This document shows, one piece after another, positions 52,976 through 64,000 of a stretch of 64,000 nucleotides of DNA. Made by a program: the position numbers and the translations under genes. Location: the NCBI GenBank assembly GCA_020152595.1, contig JAIGNY010003268.1, forward strand, positions 305,501 through 369,500, read 5' to 3'. The notes beneath the pieces are model-generated. The model worked only from the letters and a program-made list of their open reading frames with translations, was not told where the DNA came from and made no database searches. Within the stretch, counting starts at the first letter, position 1, and each line of letters begins with the position of its first letter. This DNA comes from Chiridota heheva (taxonomy: Eukaryota; Echinodermata; Holothuroidea; Apodida; Chiridotidae).

Positions 52976-53427
52976 GCAACATCTTCAATCATCTACCGAA
53001 AACTGTCAGTAACAGAAAGTTTGATTTGTTTCCTATTGTATATTCCTTAGTGTAGTCAAATAATGGTATATGATGTAATGTCAAATATTTGAACCATGTT
53101 TAATATCTTCTTCCTACTTCAAAATGAATATTCCAACATTGAGAATGAAAAGTTTCACAGAAATGTCTGTCATTGTGTCAGATTAAAGACTTTTTTTTTC
53201 GTTTCACAGTTCGGAAGTTGTTTCTGCAACTAGAAAAATGTAAAATTGAATTGAATGATTTATCTATTCATCACATTTGCTCCTCAAATTCTATGAGTTA
53301 AAGACGTAAGCATGACTAAGATGCGGGGAAAAATCTTGGTGGAAAAATGAGGGCATTTTTTTGCTAATTTATGGAAATTTTTAAATTACAAAGTTCTGTT
53401 TCTTATTCAGGTTGAGAAATGAATTAA

Positions 53428-53980
53428 AGGGTTAGTTTAGGGGTCAAACAAGTCCATGTTTTATGAAGGAGAAGTTCAAAAGAAACAAAATGGTGGAAAA
53501 GCATTACAAAATCTCATTCTCTTAAAGAGATGTATCAAGTTTGGTATCATTTGTGTAGAAACAACTGGAATCAGACTAGTTGTGATATCACAGCCTCAGA
53601 TTCCTTAAAGTCTTTATATATTCTATCATTGTTTGTTCTGTGATTTTGTGGCTTAAAGACCATTGGATATGTCAAGAAAGTAGTAGAACAGAATCTAGAA
53701 GGAGTAATTATAATCTACCACCCGAAGAAAGTTTGAGGGAAAATAATTTAAATACTGAAAAAGTTGAATAAATTTTCTTCAATTTACATTAATAATTGTT
53801 AAGAATGTGAGGATGAGTGTACCAACCTTCTATAGTAGACTTACTACACCAGTGATTTCTACACAGATAAGACATAGCTTTAACTTTAAACATCTCCTTA
53901 ACGGAGTAAGATATTTGAATTGTTTCTTTTAAAGTCCTGTTTCATATAAGATGAACTTATTTGACCACTGAAGTAATCCT
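53428..53980. mobile_element. Intact fold-back MITE with TTAA target duplication
   Basis: A 553-bp element between TTAA at 53424-53427 and 53981-53984. Left end AGGGTTAGTTTAGGGGTCAA, complement of right end AGGATTACTTCAGTGGTCAA. Arms of about 180-200 bp pair over most of their length (TCAAAAGAAACAAA, TCATTCTCTTAAAGAG, TCATTTGTGTAGAAACAACT and their inverted partners). Non-coding. This is the best reference copy of the family in the window. Confidence 0.88.
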
Positions 53981-55179
53981 TTAAGAATGAATTAGAAATG
54001 ATTATGGTTAATTTGAACATTCATATCAATAGTTATTAGTACCATCAGGTACAGGAAATGTATATTCAAATATTTGAATAATATACCCACACATTTTGCT
54101 CGAGTGCTTGTTTTAATTGTACATCCATCTTGTCACAACAAATTTCTTGAAAGAAAGGAGAAATATAGAAAATGGAAAAAGGGAAATTGATTTATTTGGT
54201 GACATATTTGTTTGCAAGAAAATACAAGTGTTCAGTCTGTTTAATGTTTGTTTGTATGAGGGATTGATTTGAACCTTAAAGGACTATGGACATCTAGAGG
54301 CAACATGGGCTTAATTGGTTTAAGATATGATTTAAACCATTAAAACAGCAAAATATTCCATTAGAATTAGTTAAAAATTGTCCAATTTACAGCATTTTTA
54401 ATTTTTAATTGTTATTGTGCAATAGTGTGTGACATCAATGGGGAAGGATCCTTCATTACCTTTTGAATTAAACCTTTGTTTTTTGTCAATGTTGTCTGAA
54501 ATATGGAATTGGACTTTAGGCAAAATTTGATTGAACTTTGTCACACCCCAAATTATCATGTTTCTAAAAAAGACTTCTGAAATTTACAAGTAGCTGAATT
54601 TGAAGAAGAGAATTTAAAGATTTATATGAAGATTTTGAGATGTATTCCTCTTAGTATATCACAAATTCCGGACAAATTAACAAATCATGAGACTTTGCTT
54701 AGCTATAACTAGAAAACTAAATACGCTTTTTACAAATTTTCAAAAACTATTCTACTCTGAATTCCATGCTCATATCTACAATCTGCTAGATGTACATAGT
54801 CCTTTAATTACATTGATTTAAAAGCATGTTTTGGATGTAAAAAGCAGTAATATGTTTTAAGCAAAGATGAAATAGAATTTTAAAAATCTTATCATTGTAT
54901 GGAGTTTTGTCACAGAGAGATTGTCTCAAAAAGTGACTGTAAACCTCGAGATTGAACCAAAAAGGGGCAGAGCGCCATGGACAAAACGGGGCATGTACAA
55001 GCTAGCAAGGACCATGCGGCACAATTTTTGTGGCACTTCAAACATAGATTAGAGAGGAATAAATAAAGTAAGTTAGTGTATCTGTATCTTTTGCATTGGG
55101 GAACTGTAAACAGCATCAACATAAGGTAAAGCAATTATCAAAATACAGATTTTGTGCAAAAGATGTAAATGATTTGTGA

Positions 55180-55300
55180 ACAAGGAGCAGGGTGGGGAAG
55201 TTAGGACAGGTGGGGAAGTAAGGGTAGGTGGGAAAGTAAGGGCAGGTGGGGATACAAGCAGAGTGGAGGGAAATAGGAGTAGGGTGGAGCAACCCTCTGA
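55180..55300. repeat. G-rich short tandem repeat
   Basis: Four to five degenerate copies of about 15-20 bp: GTGGGGAAGTAAGGGTAG, GTGGGAAAGTAAGGGCAG and similar. Confidence 0.7.
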
Positions 55301-56814
55301 AAGTAAATGGGAGATGTAATACAGAGAATGAAAATGGAAAGTCTCTCATTCATGGGTGAACTTAGTTATATGATTACCAATATGTCTAACCTCATTCTCA
55401 CAGACCCAAACTGCATCCCACACTCTGGTTTAATGAAAGATTTACTACATATGATGCAATTTGCAACAGTGTATGTAAACCATGGCAAATATTTATTTAT
55501 GTTGCATTGAGTTAGCTGCATGGGTGATTTATTGTCTTTTTCTTTGGAGAAAGACAATTGGTTGATGAGATCTAAAGAGTCAGAAGATAACGATTGGGTG
55601 AATTATGATATCATGATTTGTTTAATGATGGAGAAAGCTGTAAATTTTCCCCTTATTTACATTCATTTTATGATGCCATTAAAAGCTAAGAAATATTTGG
55701 CAATGACAAGGTCTGATGACTTTTACTGGTAATTTGAGCTTAAATTAATTCAAAATATAGAATAGACCTTTAATACAGCAAAAACACCCATCAAAATCAT
55801 TTTTTTTTTTTTTTACTTGAGCAATGTTTTATTCGCTCAATGATGGCTACGTCGTTGAGGTTATAAAAGAAAGGGATCGAGTCTTGCCAAATACTTACAG
55901 TACCTGCTGTCATCTTGCTTTGTGTTCAGTGTAAGGGATTGGAGCAAGGCAATAATACAGGTTTGTGCTCTGTTTGTTGGCTGCCGCTTTAGAGCCAGGA
56001 AGTTTCCATTGTAAAGCTGAGCGCTTTGAGCATGTATTCTACATGGAAAAATACTATGTAAGAATTTTGTATTATTATTACAAAGAGTATGTATTTCTGA
56101 TTAGAACAGTTCTGAAATTTAACAAAAAAGTATGTTTAGTTTTTTTTTAGTTATGAGTGAACAAAGATTGAAATGGATATTTGACCTATGCAAATTTTAT
56201 GATGCACAAACAGGAATGCAGCTTAAATAATTGATATAATTCTATAATTTCGTTTTTAATTTCAATCTTTGAATGTCTTGTCCTCCTAGATGTTGATTGG
56301 GGCAATAGTTTATATTCATTCTCCTTCAAACATTTGTGGAACATGATTAACAGGAAAGCAATCCATGTGAGTTGCTGATCTCATCACCTTAAGCATACAG
56401 CATACTGGGGAAATAGCACTATAGCTCTGTGACTTTTAGCACAAGAATGTACAAATTAGTACATAATTACCCCAAGAATCACCAATTTGGCCTCTGATCC
56501 TTGAACCTAATCACTGAAACAACTTCTGAAATGTTTCTTATTTGTCGTACCCATACTGTATGACACCATTTATGCTCACGTTACACTTACCATTCCATAA
56601 GTATAGGGGGAAATAGTGAAAAATGGTCCATAGCTCTTTGACCTTTTGACCTTAGAGTCTACACAAATTCGTGTGTCATGGCACAATTATAGGGTTGACA
56701 TAGATCTTGTACTTTTCTAGTTTAAAATGCTGCAAAATTTTGCATAAAAAGCACTTATTTGATTTTTGACCCTTAATTATTGTCCAGTTTTGTTAGGATG
56801 TTAAACCCTACCCA

Positions 56815-57115
56815 CCTATGCAATTTGTAAAGATACCAAGTAATTTCTTCAAAAGAAACAGCCATCTCCAAAAACATTTGACTGTTTGACTGTTAAAAGT
56901 TCCGGGCCACCCTCCCACCTATACAATTTGTAAAGATACCAAGTAATTTCTTTAAAAGAAACAGCCATCTCCAAAAACATTTGACTGTTTGACTGTTAAA
57001 AGTTCCGGGCCACCCTCCCACCTATACAATTTGTAAAAATACCAAGTAATTTCTTTAAAAGAAACAGCCATCTCCCAAAACCTTTGACTTTGACTTAAAA
57101 GTTCCGGGCCAGGGG
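56815..57115. repeat. Three tandem copies of a 103-bp unit
   Basis: CAATTTGTAAAGATACCAAG at 56821, 56924 and 57027 (interval 103). Each copy continues AAAAGAAACAGCCATCTCCA, TTTGACTGTTTGACTG and TTAAAAGTTCCGGGCCACC. The third copy is degraded at its end. Confidence 0.93.
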
Positions 57116-57516
57116 TACGCGTCCACCAATTTTGGTTCATGTGTGTATTACAGTTTTTGAGTTATAAGCGACACAAAATTAATTGATGCATATGCACACA
57201 TGCACACCTCCCCTCCCCCTTCCTCCCTTCCTACACACACATGGACAGATGCAATGCAAAAATCACTAAATTTTGTCCCGTTTCAAAAACTGACCCTTAA
57301 CCCATAATATGAGATCATCATATGAGACCCTCTAGTGGGTCCTACCAACACCCCTAATATCAAGGGGGGTGGCCATGTAGTGTAGGAGGTATAGGCATTT
57401 ATTTGCCTATACAGCAAAGTGACTACACATCTTATACCCACCAGCCCACATATATGTAAGTGATGAGATAATAATAATTCCTACAAAAGATTTACATTAG
57501 AAATATCTGCCTGTTC

Positions 57517-57523
<7 letters not shown>

Positions 57524-57588
<65 letters not shown>
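57524..57588. repeat. (TA)n microsatellite
   Basis: About 30 uninterrupted TA dinucleotides after ATAATATATA. Confidence 0.97.
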
Positions 57589-57591
<3 letters not shown>

Positions 57592-57599
57592 GCTTGACA

Positions 57600-60500
57600 A
57601 GTCAAATATCTATTAAATAGCCATTTTTATAGCTATGAAATAACCACTTTTTAATAAATTTTGATGAAAGCTTTTAGCAATTAGTCTTTGTTTTGATTTT
57701 TTAAAATCTAAATGGAAAAATGTTCTTGAGGCAAATTGGACAATAATATAACCTTGTGTGAGGTACCATTGAAATCATACTATCAGATTTTTTTAATCCA
57801 TATATAGTTGGAATTACCTTAAATTTATGGGTGTAGGAGCTGGGGCGCAAATACCCCACTTTTCTGGAAAATGACAAAAGTTACCCTTTGAAAATGAAAA
57901 GTGCACCTCATTAAATGTCAAAAGGTCCAAGAACTGGTGGAATGTGTTGTTTTGCTTAAAGGGGAGAGGGGGAGGGGAAATTTTGTCTCATGGGGGGCAA
58001 AAACCTATAAATCTGACAAAATATGTCACTTTACAAAAACATTTAGGGGGGGGCAAAGTGATCTTGTGCGAGAAAATCCCTCTTCCCCCTCTCTCCGCCG
58101 TAGCAATGCCACTGGAAATGTGCACACACTTTTTTTAAATAGAAATATGACAAAAGTGCACCTTTTAAAATGAAGTGCTTCTTTTACTTTGTTGTTTTTG
58201 GGCTCACTATTTTTTTATCTACATACTGTGCAAGACATGTATATGACTTGGGAAGTGCCCCTAAGAGGTTCCCCACCCCTCCCTTTCTCTGATATGATGA
58301 ATAAGTTATTTACCTTGCAAAACTCGAGAAAAAAAACTCCCAGAAAGTCACTTTTTAGTTGAGGCATGAGGCATCCTTGCCCTGCTTGTGTTCAAGGAAT
58401 AGGTGTTTTGCAGGTGTGCAGCCCTGACTATTATGTATGTTGGTGGGGGTTGGTGAGGGTGGAGCAGTGATGGCACCAGACATGATTTGAGGGGACTCCT
58501 CCCCTGTTTTCTTATGTAAATCCATTGTTTTTTAACCCTCTGCCATTTCTTTTTGAAAAAGGGTAGATAATTGTAATGAAGAGGATTTGATCTTCACCAT
58601 ACCAACAACCAATTGACCTCAAGCTGGAAAAGACATGCATTTTGAACATTTACAAGGTCTGAAATTAAGGAAACAAATATAAAGAAAAACAAGCATTTTG
58701 AGGTGTTTTTTCTGTACATATATAACATTTTTTCAGTATTTAAAAAATGTTCAAATTTGATGTACTCATAACGTAAAAACTACACATGCTATCTTTAAAA
58801 TGCAAACTATTAAACTGGGATTTAGGTAATGCTTTTTTTGGGTACTTTTCAAAACATAAATCGTTTGTACCTGTCTATCTATCAATAGACCTTTAAAATT
58901 TAACCATACCAACAAACCAATAGATAGCAAATTTCTAATTCATGCTTTGAAATATGCGCAGAAATTGTTGATGTTGAGGACTAATATGTTGAAAACTGTT
59001 AATAATTCTGTTCATATTTCCATTTGTACCGTTGTTTTTCTGTACATTGTGCATGTGTTATTTTGAAAAAGGCCAGAGGCCTAATCAATCAAAGAAGTAA
59101 ATAAACTGTTTAACTTAATATTTAGCCGGAGAAAACCGTTGGATGATTTTTAGTGACAAAATTTTAAGAATTGCAATACAGAGTTTGAGCTGTCTTCTCT
59201 TCACAACTTTTCCATACATTAACAATTCTCTGCATGAACCTTTGATTAGCAATAACGAAAACGACAGGCACTTGTGTTGTAGTTTGAAGGAGAAATAAAG
59301 TCAAATATTCTAGCTTGATATATCACAGAGAATTAACAAATAAACCAACAACCAAAAACCTCATCATAAAATCTTCTTTAATTCTCAAGTTATCCAAGTT
59401 AGAAGTTGTAGCATGGACGCTGCCAATTTTGTGTTAAAATCATGCCAATGATGACATAATTTGACCTATGTCTATGAATAATGTATTTCTTTTGCATTAT
59501 TTTTGACATTTTTGTTCTAAAATGCTTTGACATGAAGTTCAAAAAACTTTAATCATGAATATCATATGGAAATAAAAGTTCATTTACCCATGCAAAAGGA
59601 AAATTATTTCTTAGGTTTTTTGGATATTAGAAAAATTGAAATAGATTTTAAAGAAATACATTAATACTCTAATCTGTACTGGGTATATGACGTCATTTTT
59701 CAGAGGGCTTATGATCAAAGTGACCGCTTTCATGTAAGTTTATATTGACAAAATAAATGTTTTAATTGTTTGATAGATTCGCGAAAATATATGCTAAATT
59801 GTTTTGTATAATATGAAATTTCTTCAGATGACTATGATTATTATTTCTATCATATTAAACAAAGTCAGACATTATGTCTCTAAAGACTATTGTGTTTAGA
59901 ATTTCAAGCTCTTTCTGAAAAATATAAAAACTACCTGTCAGTATACTATTTATTATATTATAAGTTCATAGTTGCATGTATTAGTTCGTGTTCTAAATTC
60001 AAATTCCTTTGGTCACTGAGTATTACAAAGAATAGGCGTTGATAACTTGTTGTATAGATTGCAATGTGAGACCCAAAATAACTATCTGATCCCATGTTGC
60101 CAATAAACAGCTTGACAGTAATTTATTATCGACCCAGTGTGATGTTGCTAATGCACAGTTGATGGAACTAGTCACTAATGGCTATAATTAGACTGACTGG
60201 TGATATTCTTGAACATGTCATCTGACATTTGACTGCTCCCTCGGTGGATGCAAAATGCAGTCTGTGTGGCTTGCTCGACCAATTAAAAATAAAAATTACC
60301 GTTAGTAGCCATTTTCAAGCTAATGTTTTGCTGAAACTTGGTGGCTGTATCATGGGTGTAACCAGGGGGTAGCAGGGTGTTTGACACTCCCCCCCCCCCC
60401 CTTTCCCCTCCAATAAGTAAAAAGGTCAGAAATTGTTCCCAAAAGTCCAGAATTTCTGGTTAAAGATGGAGATTGTGAAGAAATAATCTTTTTTGTACTC

Positions 60501-61085
60501 TTTTGTACCGTAATTTCGTGGGAGGAGGCCATGTCCCCTCATTTTTCGGGATGAGAATTACCGTGACGGCCCTGCTCTTCAGTACTTAATAAAGCACTAG
60601 CCATCCACCTTTAGTGAAGCTAAAAGTTTGAGGGGACGAAAAGATTGGGTCAAAGATACCTTTGGATTATCTTTAATTCAATATTCATAAATACTTTTGA
60701 AAAATCCTTGCTTCTGATTGGTGGATTAGCATTATTTGCCTATGCTCGAATGAAGTATCGCGACATAGCTCCCGTCCTCAAAACTGAATTTCTTAAATGA
60801 AAGAAAAAAGGGGACATCAACATTAAAATGAAAAAAAAAAACGTTTTATCCAATATTTTAAATTAAAAACTTCAAGTTAAAGAAATGTCTTTTATCAAAG
60901 CTATGCTAATGAGCCTTCTGCCTCACTGTAATTTCGCTCACTAAATCACTCAGTACACCAACACATAAGCGGCAATATTATTTTTTGAAGATATTTGAAT
61001 GAACATATGAATTGACATGTAGCAATCATAACAAATCTCCGTTAAACTGTAGAAATTAAAAATATTTTTTTTGTAAATCCATTGC
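57600..61085. other. Intergenic, mostly unique
   Basis: No convincing gene. A segment at 58500-58760 duplicates 51480-51740. TGGGTGTAACCAGGGGGTAG at 60354 followed by a poly-C run (60390-60401), and TGGGTGTAGGAGCTGGGGCG at 57829, resemble one end of GTAGCCAGG-type MITEs. Confidence 0.45.
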
Positions 61086-61092
61086 TTTTTAA

Positions 61093-61822
61093 AGAATCAG
61101 TTCAGTGGTCGACTTCAAAAGAAACAAAATGATGAAGAAAGCATTCAAAACTATTATTCTGTTAAGGAGATATTCAACTATAAAGTTAAGTATCCTTTGT
61201 GTAGAAAAGACTAAACTCTGACTAGCTGTGACGTCATAACCTCAAATTCCTCAGTCTTTAGGTATTCTATCATATTTCCCCACACTTTTGTAGTGTAAAG
61301 ACCATTAAATATGTCAGGAAAGTAGCAGGGATGTAGCCAGTCTTTCAGATTGGGGGAGGGGGTCGCCGAGGGAAATATTTGCACCTTTTGGCATACTTTC
61401 TGGACCTTTTTACTATTACTTACCATAAGTTACTCTTCTTTTTTTTTAGGGAGGAGGGGAGGGGGGGCGGGAATGTCGTACAACCATGTCAACCCCCTTC
61501 CCTATCTACACCCATGAAGTAATAAAACATAATCTAGTCTAAGGGTAATTATAATTTAGCACCTACAAATATTTCCAGGAAAAATTATACAAATTCTAAA
61601 GAAGTTAGAAACATTTTCTTTAAAATACATTAACAATTGTAAAGAATGTGAGGATGAGGGTGCCAACCTTCCACAGTAGACTTACTACACCAGTCATTTC
61701 TACACAGAGGAGACACGCTTTAAACTTGGGTAACTCCTTAACGGAATGATATATTGAAGTAGTTTCTTCAATATTTTGTCCTCTTTTATATAAGGTGAAC
61801 TGGTTTGTATACTGATAGCCCT
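61093..61822. mobile_element. Fold-back MITE with nested insertion
   Basis: TTAA at 61089-61092 and 61823-61826. The left arm AGAATCAGTTCAGTGGTCGA, AAAGAAACAAAATGATGAAG and TATTCTGTTAAGGAGATATT is mirrored by the right arm ending TATACTGATAGCCCT. A foreign segment at about 61330-61517 interrupts it. Confidence 0.8.
61330..61517. mobile_element. Small insertion with GTAGCC-type inverted ends, nested in the fold-back MITE
   Basis: Left end GGGATGTAGCCAGTCTTTCA; complement of right end CATGGGTGTAGATAGGGAAG. Flanking MITE sequence GAAAGTAG / AAGTAATAAAACATAATCTAG rejoins to the expected GAAAGTAGTAAAACAGAATC of intact relatives. The interior is G-rich with no ORF. Confidence 0.6.
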
Positions 61823-61829
61823 TTAATGC

Positions 61830-64000
61830 TCTGGCACAATCCGGAGCCACAATATACATAGAACTAGGCAAGAAAGAATTCCATATAAAGATTAAGATTA
61901 ATACAGATTTTTAACCATCATACAACATCAACTTTGATATTTAGACCTATATATCTTAAAGGTTTCATTGACCACAACTCGAAAATTAAAACGCCATTTT
62001 CAAAATCTGCCGATTGTTATGCTCAATAAAAAGCTCTTTGTCAAATATAATTTGTAGGCCTTAATGTGGAAATATCACAAAATGTTTCCCGACAAAATAT
62101 ATGGCAAGTCAACCTGTAAAAATTGAATAATTACGTTTTTTCATCAGTTTGGATTCAACCTGAATAGGTTTCTTTTAAGCCCATAAAGTCAATTTGCAAA
62201 TGCAATGATGAATAACCATTCAGCCGTTTGGCAATGAAACACTATATTCATTCATACGTATACGTACAGTATACACCTGGTATCCAGTCACACGTATAAG
62301 CCTACACTATCTGGTAACAAGTCACAGTCAGCATCTGCTATAGCTTGGCGTCAATTCTCCATAAAGGAGTCCTGCCGAGTTCCACCATGTAAACAAACAA
62401 ACACGTACACTATATGGTATCAGGAGTTCACACGTATACGCTATCTGGCATCCACTAACACTATCTGGTATCCAGTAACACCTATATACACCATTTGGTA
62501 TCCAGTCACACGTAAACTCTCTGGTATGATACCTGCATGCATAGCGACTTAAAACATATCATATAAAAGGAATCATCCACATTAGATGACCATAAAAGTG
62601 GAAATTTATACATTTAACTCGATTTATTTTTAACTTGCAATATAATCTCCAATGTAAATCATTCGGATTCTACTCAGGTGGCGGTTAACCAGTTTAGATT
62701 AATGCAACGCAGAAGTATAATTATAGTAATGATGTAATATTTGGATTCCCATTTTTCTGCTTGTGGTGAGATATCATATTCACCGCAAGATGTTCTTATC
62801 GGAACTCATTTTACATTGTGAGAATTTTCCCTTGATTTGTTCTATAACCCCAATTCCTAAAGCACTCACTGGCTGCCTGTTGTTATGGACTTCGAGAATG
62901 CGCACTAATCTATAAATAAACAGATAGAGCTTGCGCATACACCAATGAACAGGATTAACATTCCGTGCGCGGAAATATTACTGGCTGTACATTTGCTGAT
63001 ATATATATTTTTAGCCTACAAAATAGTGTTATAAATATACTTCTATATAAACAACTATTGGAGCTTTTCAGAGCATGCATAAATTGATCAAATTTGATTG
63101 ATGTCCATGCATAGAAAAGTCCTTCATGATTCGTAATATATATATAACAATTGTTTACATATTTCAAGCTTTTTAACTTTAATTTACATATTCTGTTATA
63201 CAGTCTACGTATGTACAGACATCTAATATGATTAGCAGTCTCACTGAAATGCAACCCTCTATACTTCATATACCGCATGCCTTCGCAAAAGCACGCCAGG
63301 AATTTCTTAGTGGAACAGACATACCAATGTACTAAGAATTGTACTACAGCCTAAGGGAGTGATTCATCTACGTTCTAAGAGATCTAGATCATTCTGATAA
63401 GCGGATTTTCAAATTCAATTGCGATGGCTGATTATATGTTTGACTTCGAAGCACTGCACACACTATGTTTTAGGCATTTAAATGAAAGCTTCTGTTAGTT
63501 TGCACATGAAAGTGAGGAATGACCGATGGTGCAACTTGGTCGACATTTTAGGTTTTTAAACAACTTTTACAAGTTAATAATAGATACAGTTATCATACAC
63601 ATTATTGCTAATTTTTTCGTCTCCGTGAAGCAAAATTTACAGCATTAGAGTAAATATTTACAACATTTTTTTTTAAGTTTGCTATTTTTATGTCCGTATT
63701 GCTTGTTATTCTATAACTTCAAAAATAAATTCATTGCAAGAATGCAAAAACATCTATCGTCTATATTTCCACGCCTACATTGTCGTTCGGGTATATTAGG
63801 TCTTTAAATTCATGCTTTAGACAGAGGAAACATTCATTTTAAAGCAAAGATCGGATAATCAAGCCAAAACCGTTCACTTAGCTGTAAAGTGTACTCCCCT
63901 CCCATACAACAGTAGTTGAAAGCAAGGAGCGATCAAGAATTTAACTGACGAAGAAGGATGCTGCTGAAATATTGAACAAGAAGCTAATCATTGAGAAATA
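61830..64000. other. Intergenic, nothing recognisable
   Basis: AT-rich unique sequence. A loose repeat of CACTATCTGGTATCCAGTAA-like units lies at 62270-62530 (about 40 bp spacing, with CACGTATA). No gene or RNA supported. Confidence 0.5.

Noticed and set aside
55307..55732. Small plus-strand ORFs (MGDVIQRMKMES..., MGDLLSFSLEKD...)
   Set aside because: Short, AT-rich, no recognised family, no splice partners that extend them.
62955..63278. 107-codon minus-strand ORF
   Set aside because: Isolated, no recognisable motif, no neighbouring exons, composition like surrounding intergenic DNA.

Overview
The window looks like an AT-rich, intron-dense, repeat-laden animal nuclear genome. Two conserved metazoan genes can be rebuilt exon by exon with matching splice phases. 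There are no operons, no ribosome-binding sites and no bacterial features. Decayed non-LTR retrotransposons, tRNA-derived SINEs, fold-back MITEs and minisatellites fill the introns. The histone downstream element found in one transposon (C-A-A-G-A-A-A-G-A) is the form classically described in sea urchins, and the retroelement mix suits a marine invertebrate. An echinoderm or related deuterostome is my best guess, with low confidence in the exact clade.

Layout. Positions 77-23496 (minus strand) hold an eight-exon gene for the nuclear-envelope membrane protein NEMP1/TMEM194 (409 aa as spliced). Its introns are packed with a 52-bp minisatellite, a minisatellite that runs into a splice acceptor, CR1/L2-, RTE- and RNase-H-type retrotransposon remnants, a 100-bp satellite interrupted by a hAT-like MITE and by retroelements, a SINE with a clean target duplication, a 24-bp minisatellite with higher-order structure, and a fold-back MITE. 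A short gap (23497-23864) separates its start codon from that of a divergent gene. Positions 23865-46595 (plus strand) hold an eight-exon TUT1/Star-PAP-type terminal uridylyl/adenylyl transferase (872 aa; the human protein is of nearly the same size). Its first intron contains a broken copy of a large multicopy invertebrate gene (PIN-like nuclease motifs and a tesmin/TSO1-like cysteine-rich C-terminus). Introns 2 and 3 carry related tandem arrays full of POU-octamer motifs. Intron 7 carries a 2.76-kb TTAA-flanked DNA transposon. From 46.6 kb to the end I see no convincing gene, only a probable TUT1 3' UTR, fold-back MITEs, minisatellites and unique AT-rich DNA.

The most unusual observation is in the intron-7 transposon. 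Its plus-strand ORF ends 22 nt before a perfect replication-dependent-histone-type 3' stem-loop followed by a purine-rich downstream element. A second, slightly decayed stem-loop with the downstream element lies in the other inverted arm, pointing the opposite way, after a short minus-strand ORF. The element therefore looks like a divergent two-gene cassette whose transcripts would both be processed like histone mRNAs, although the encoded proteins are not histones. Fold-back MITEs elsewhere in the window share the TTAA target and A-G-G termini and may be relatives.

All gene models come from reading the sequence by eye; no searches or alignments were run.
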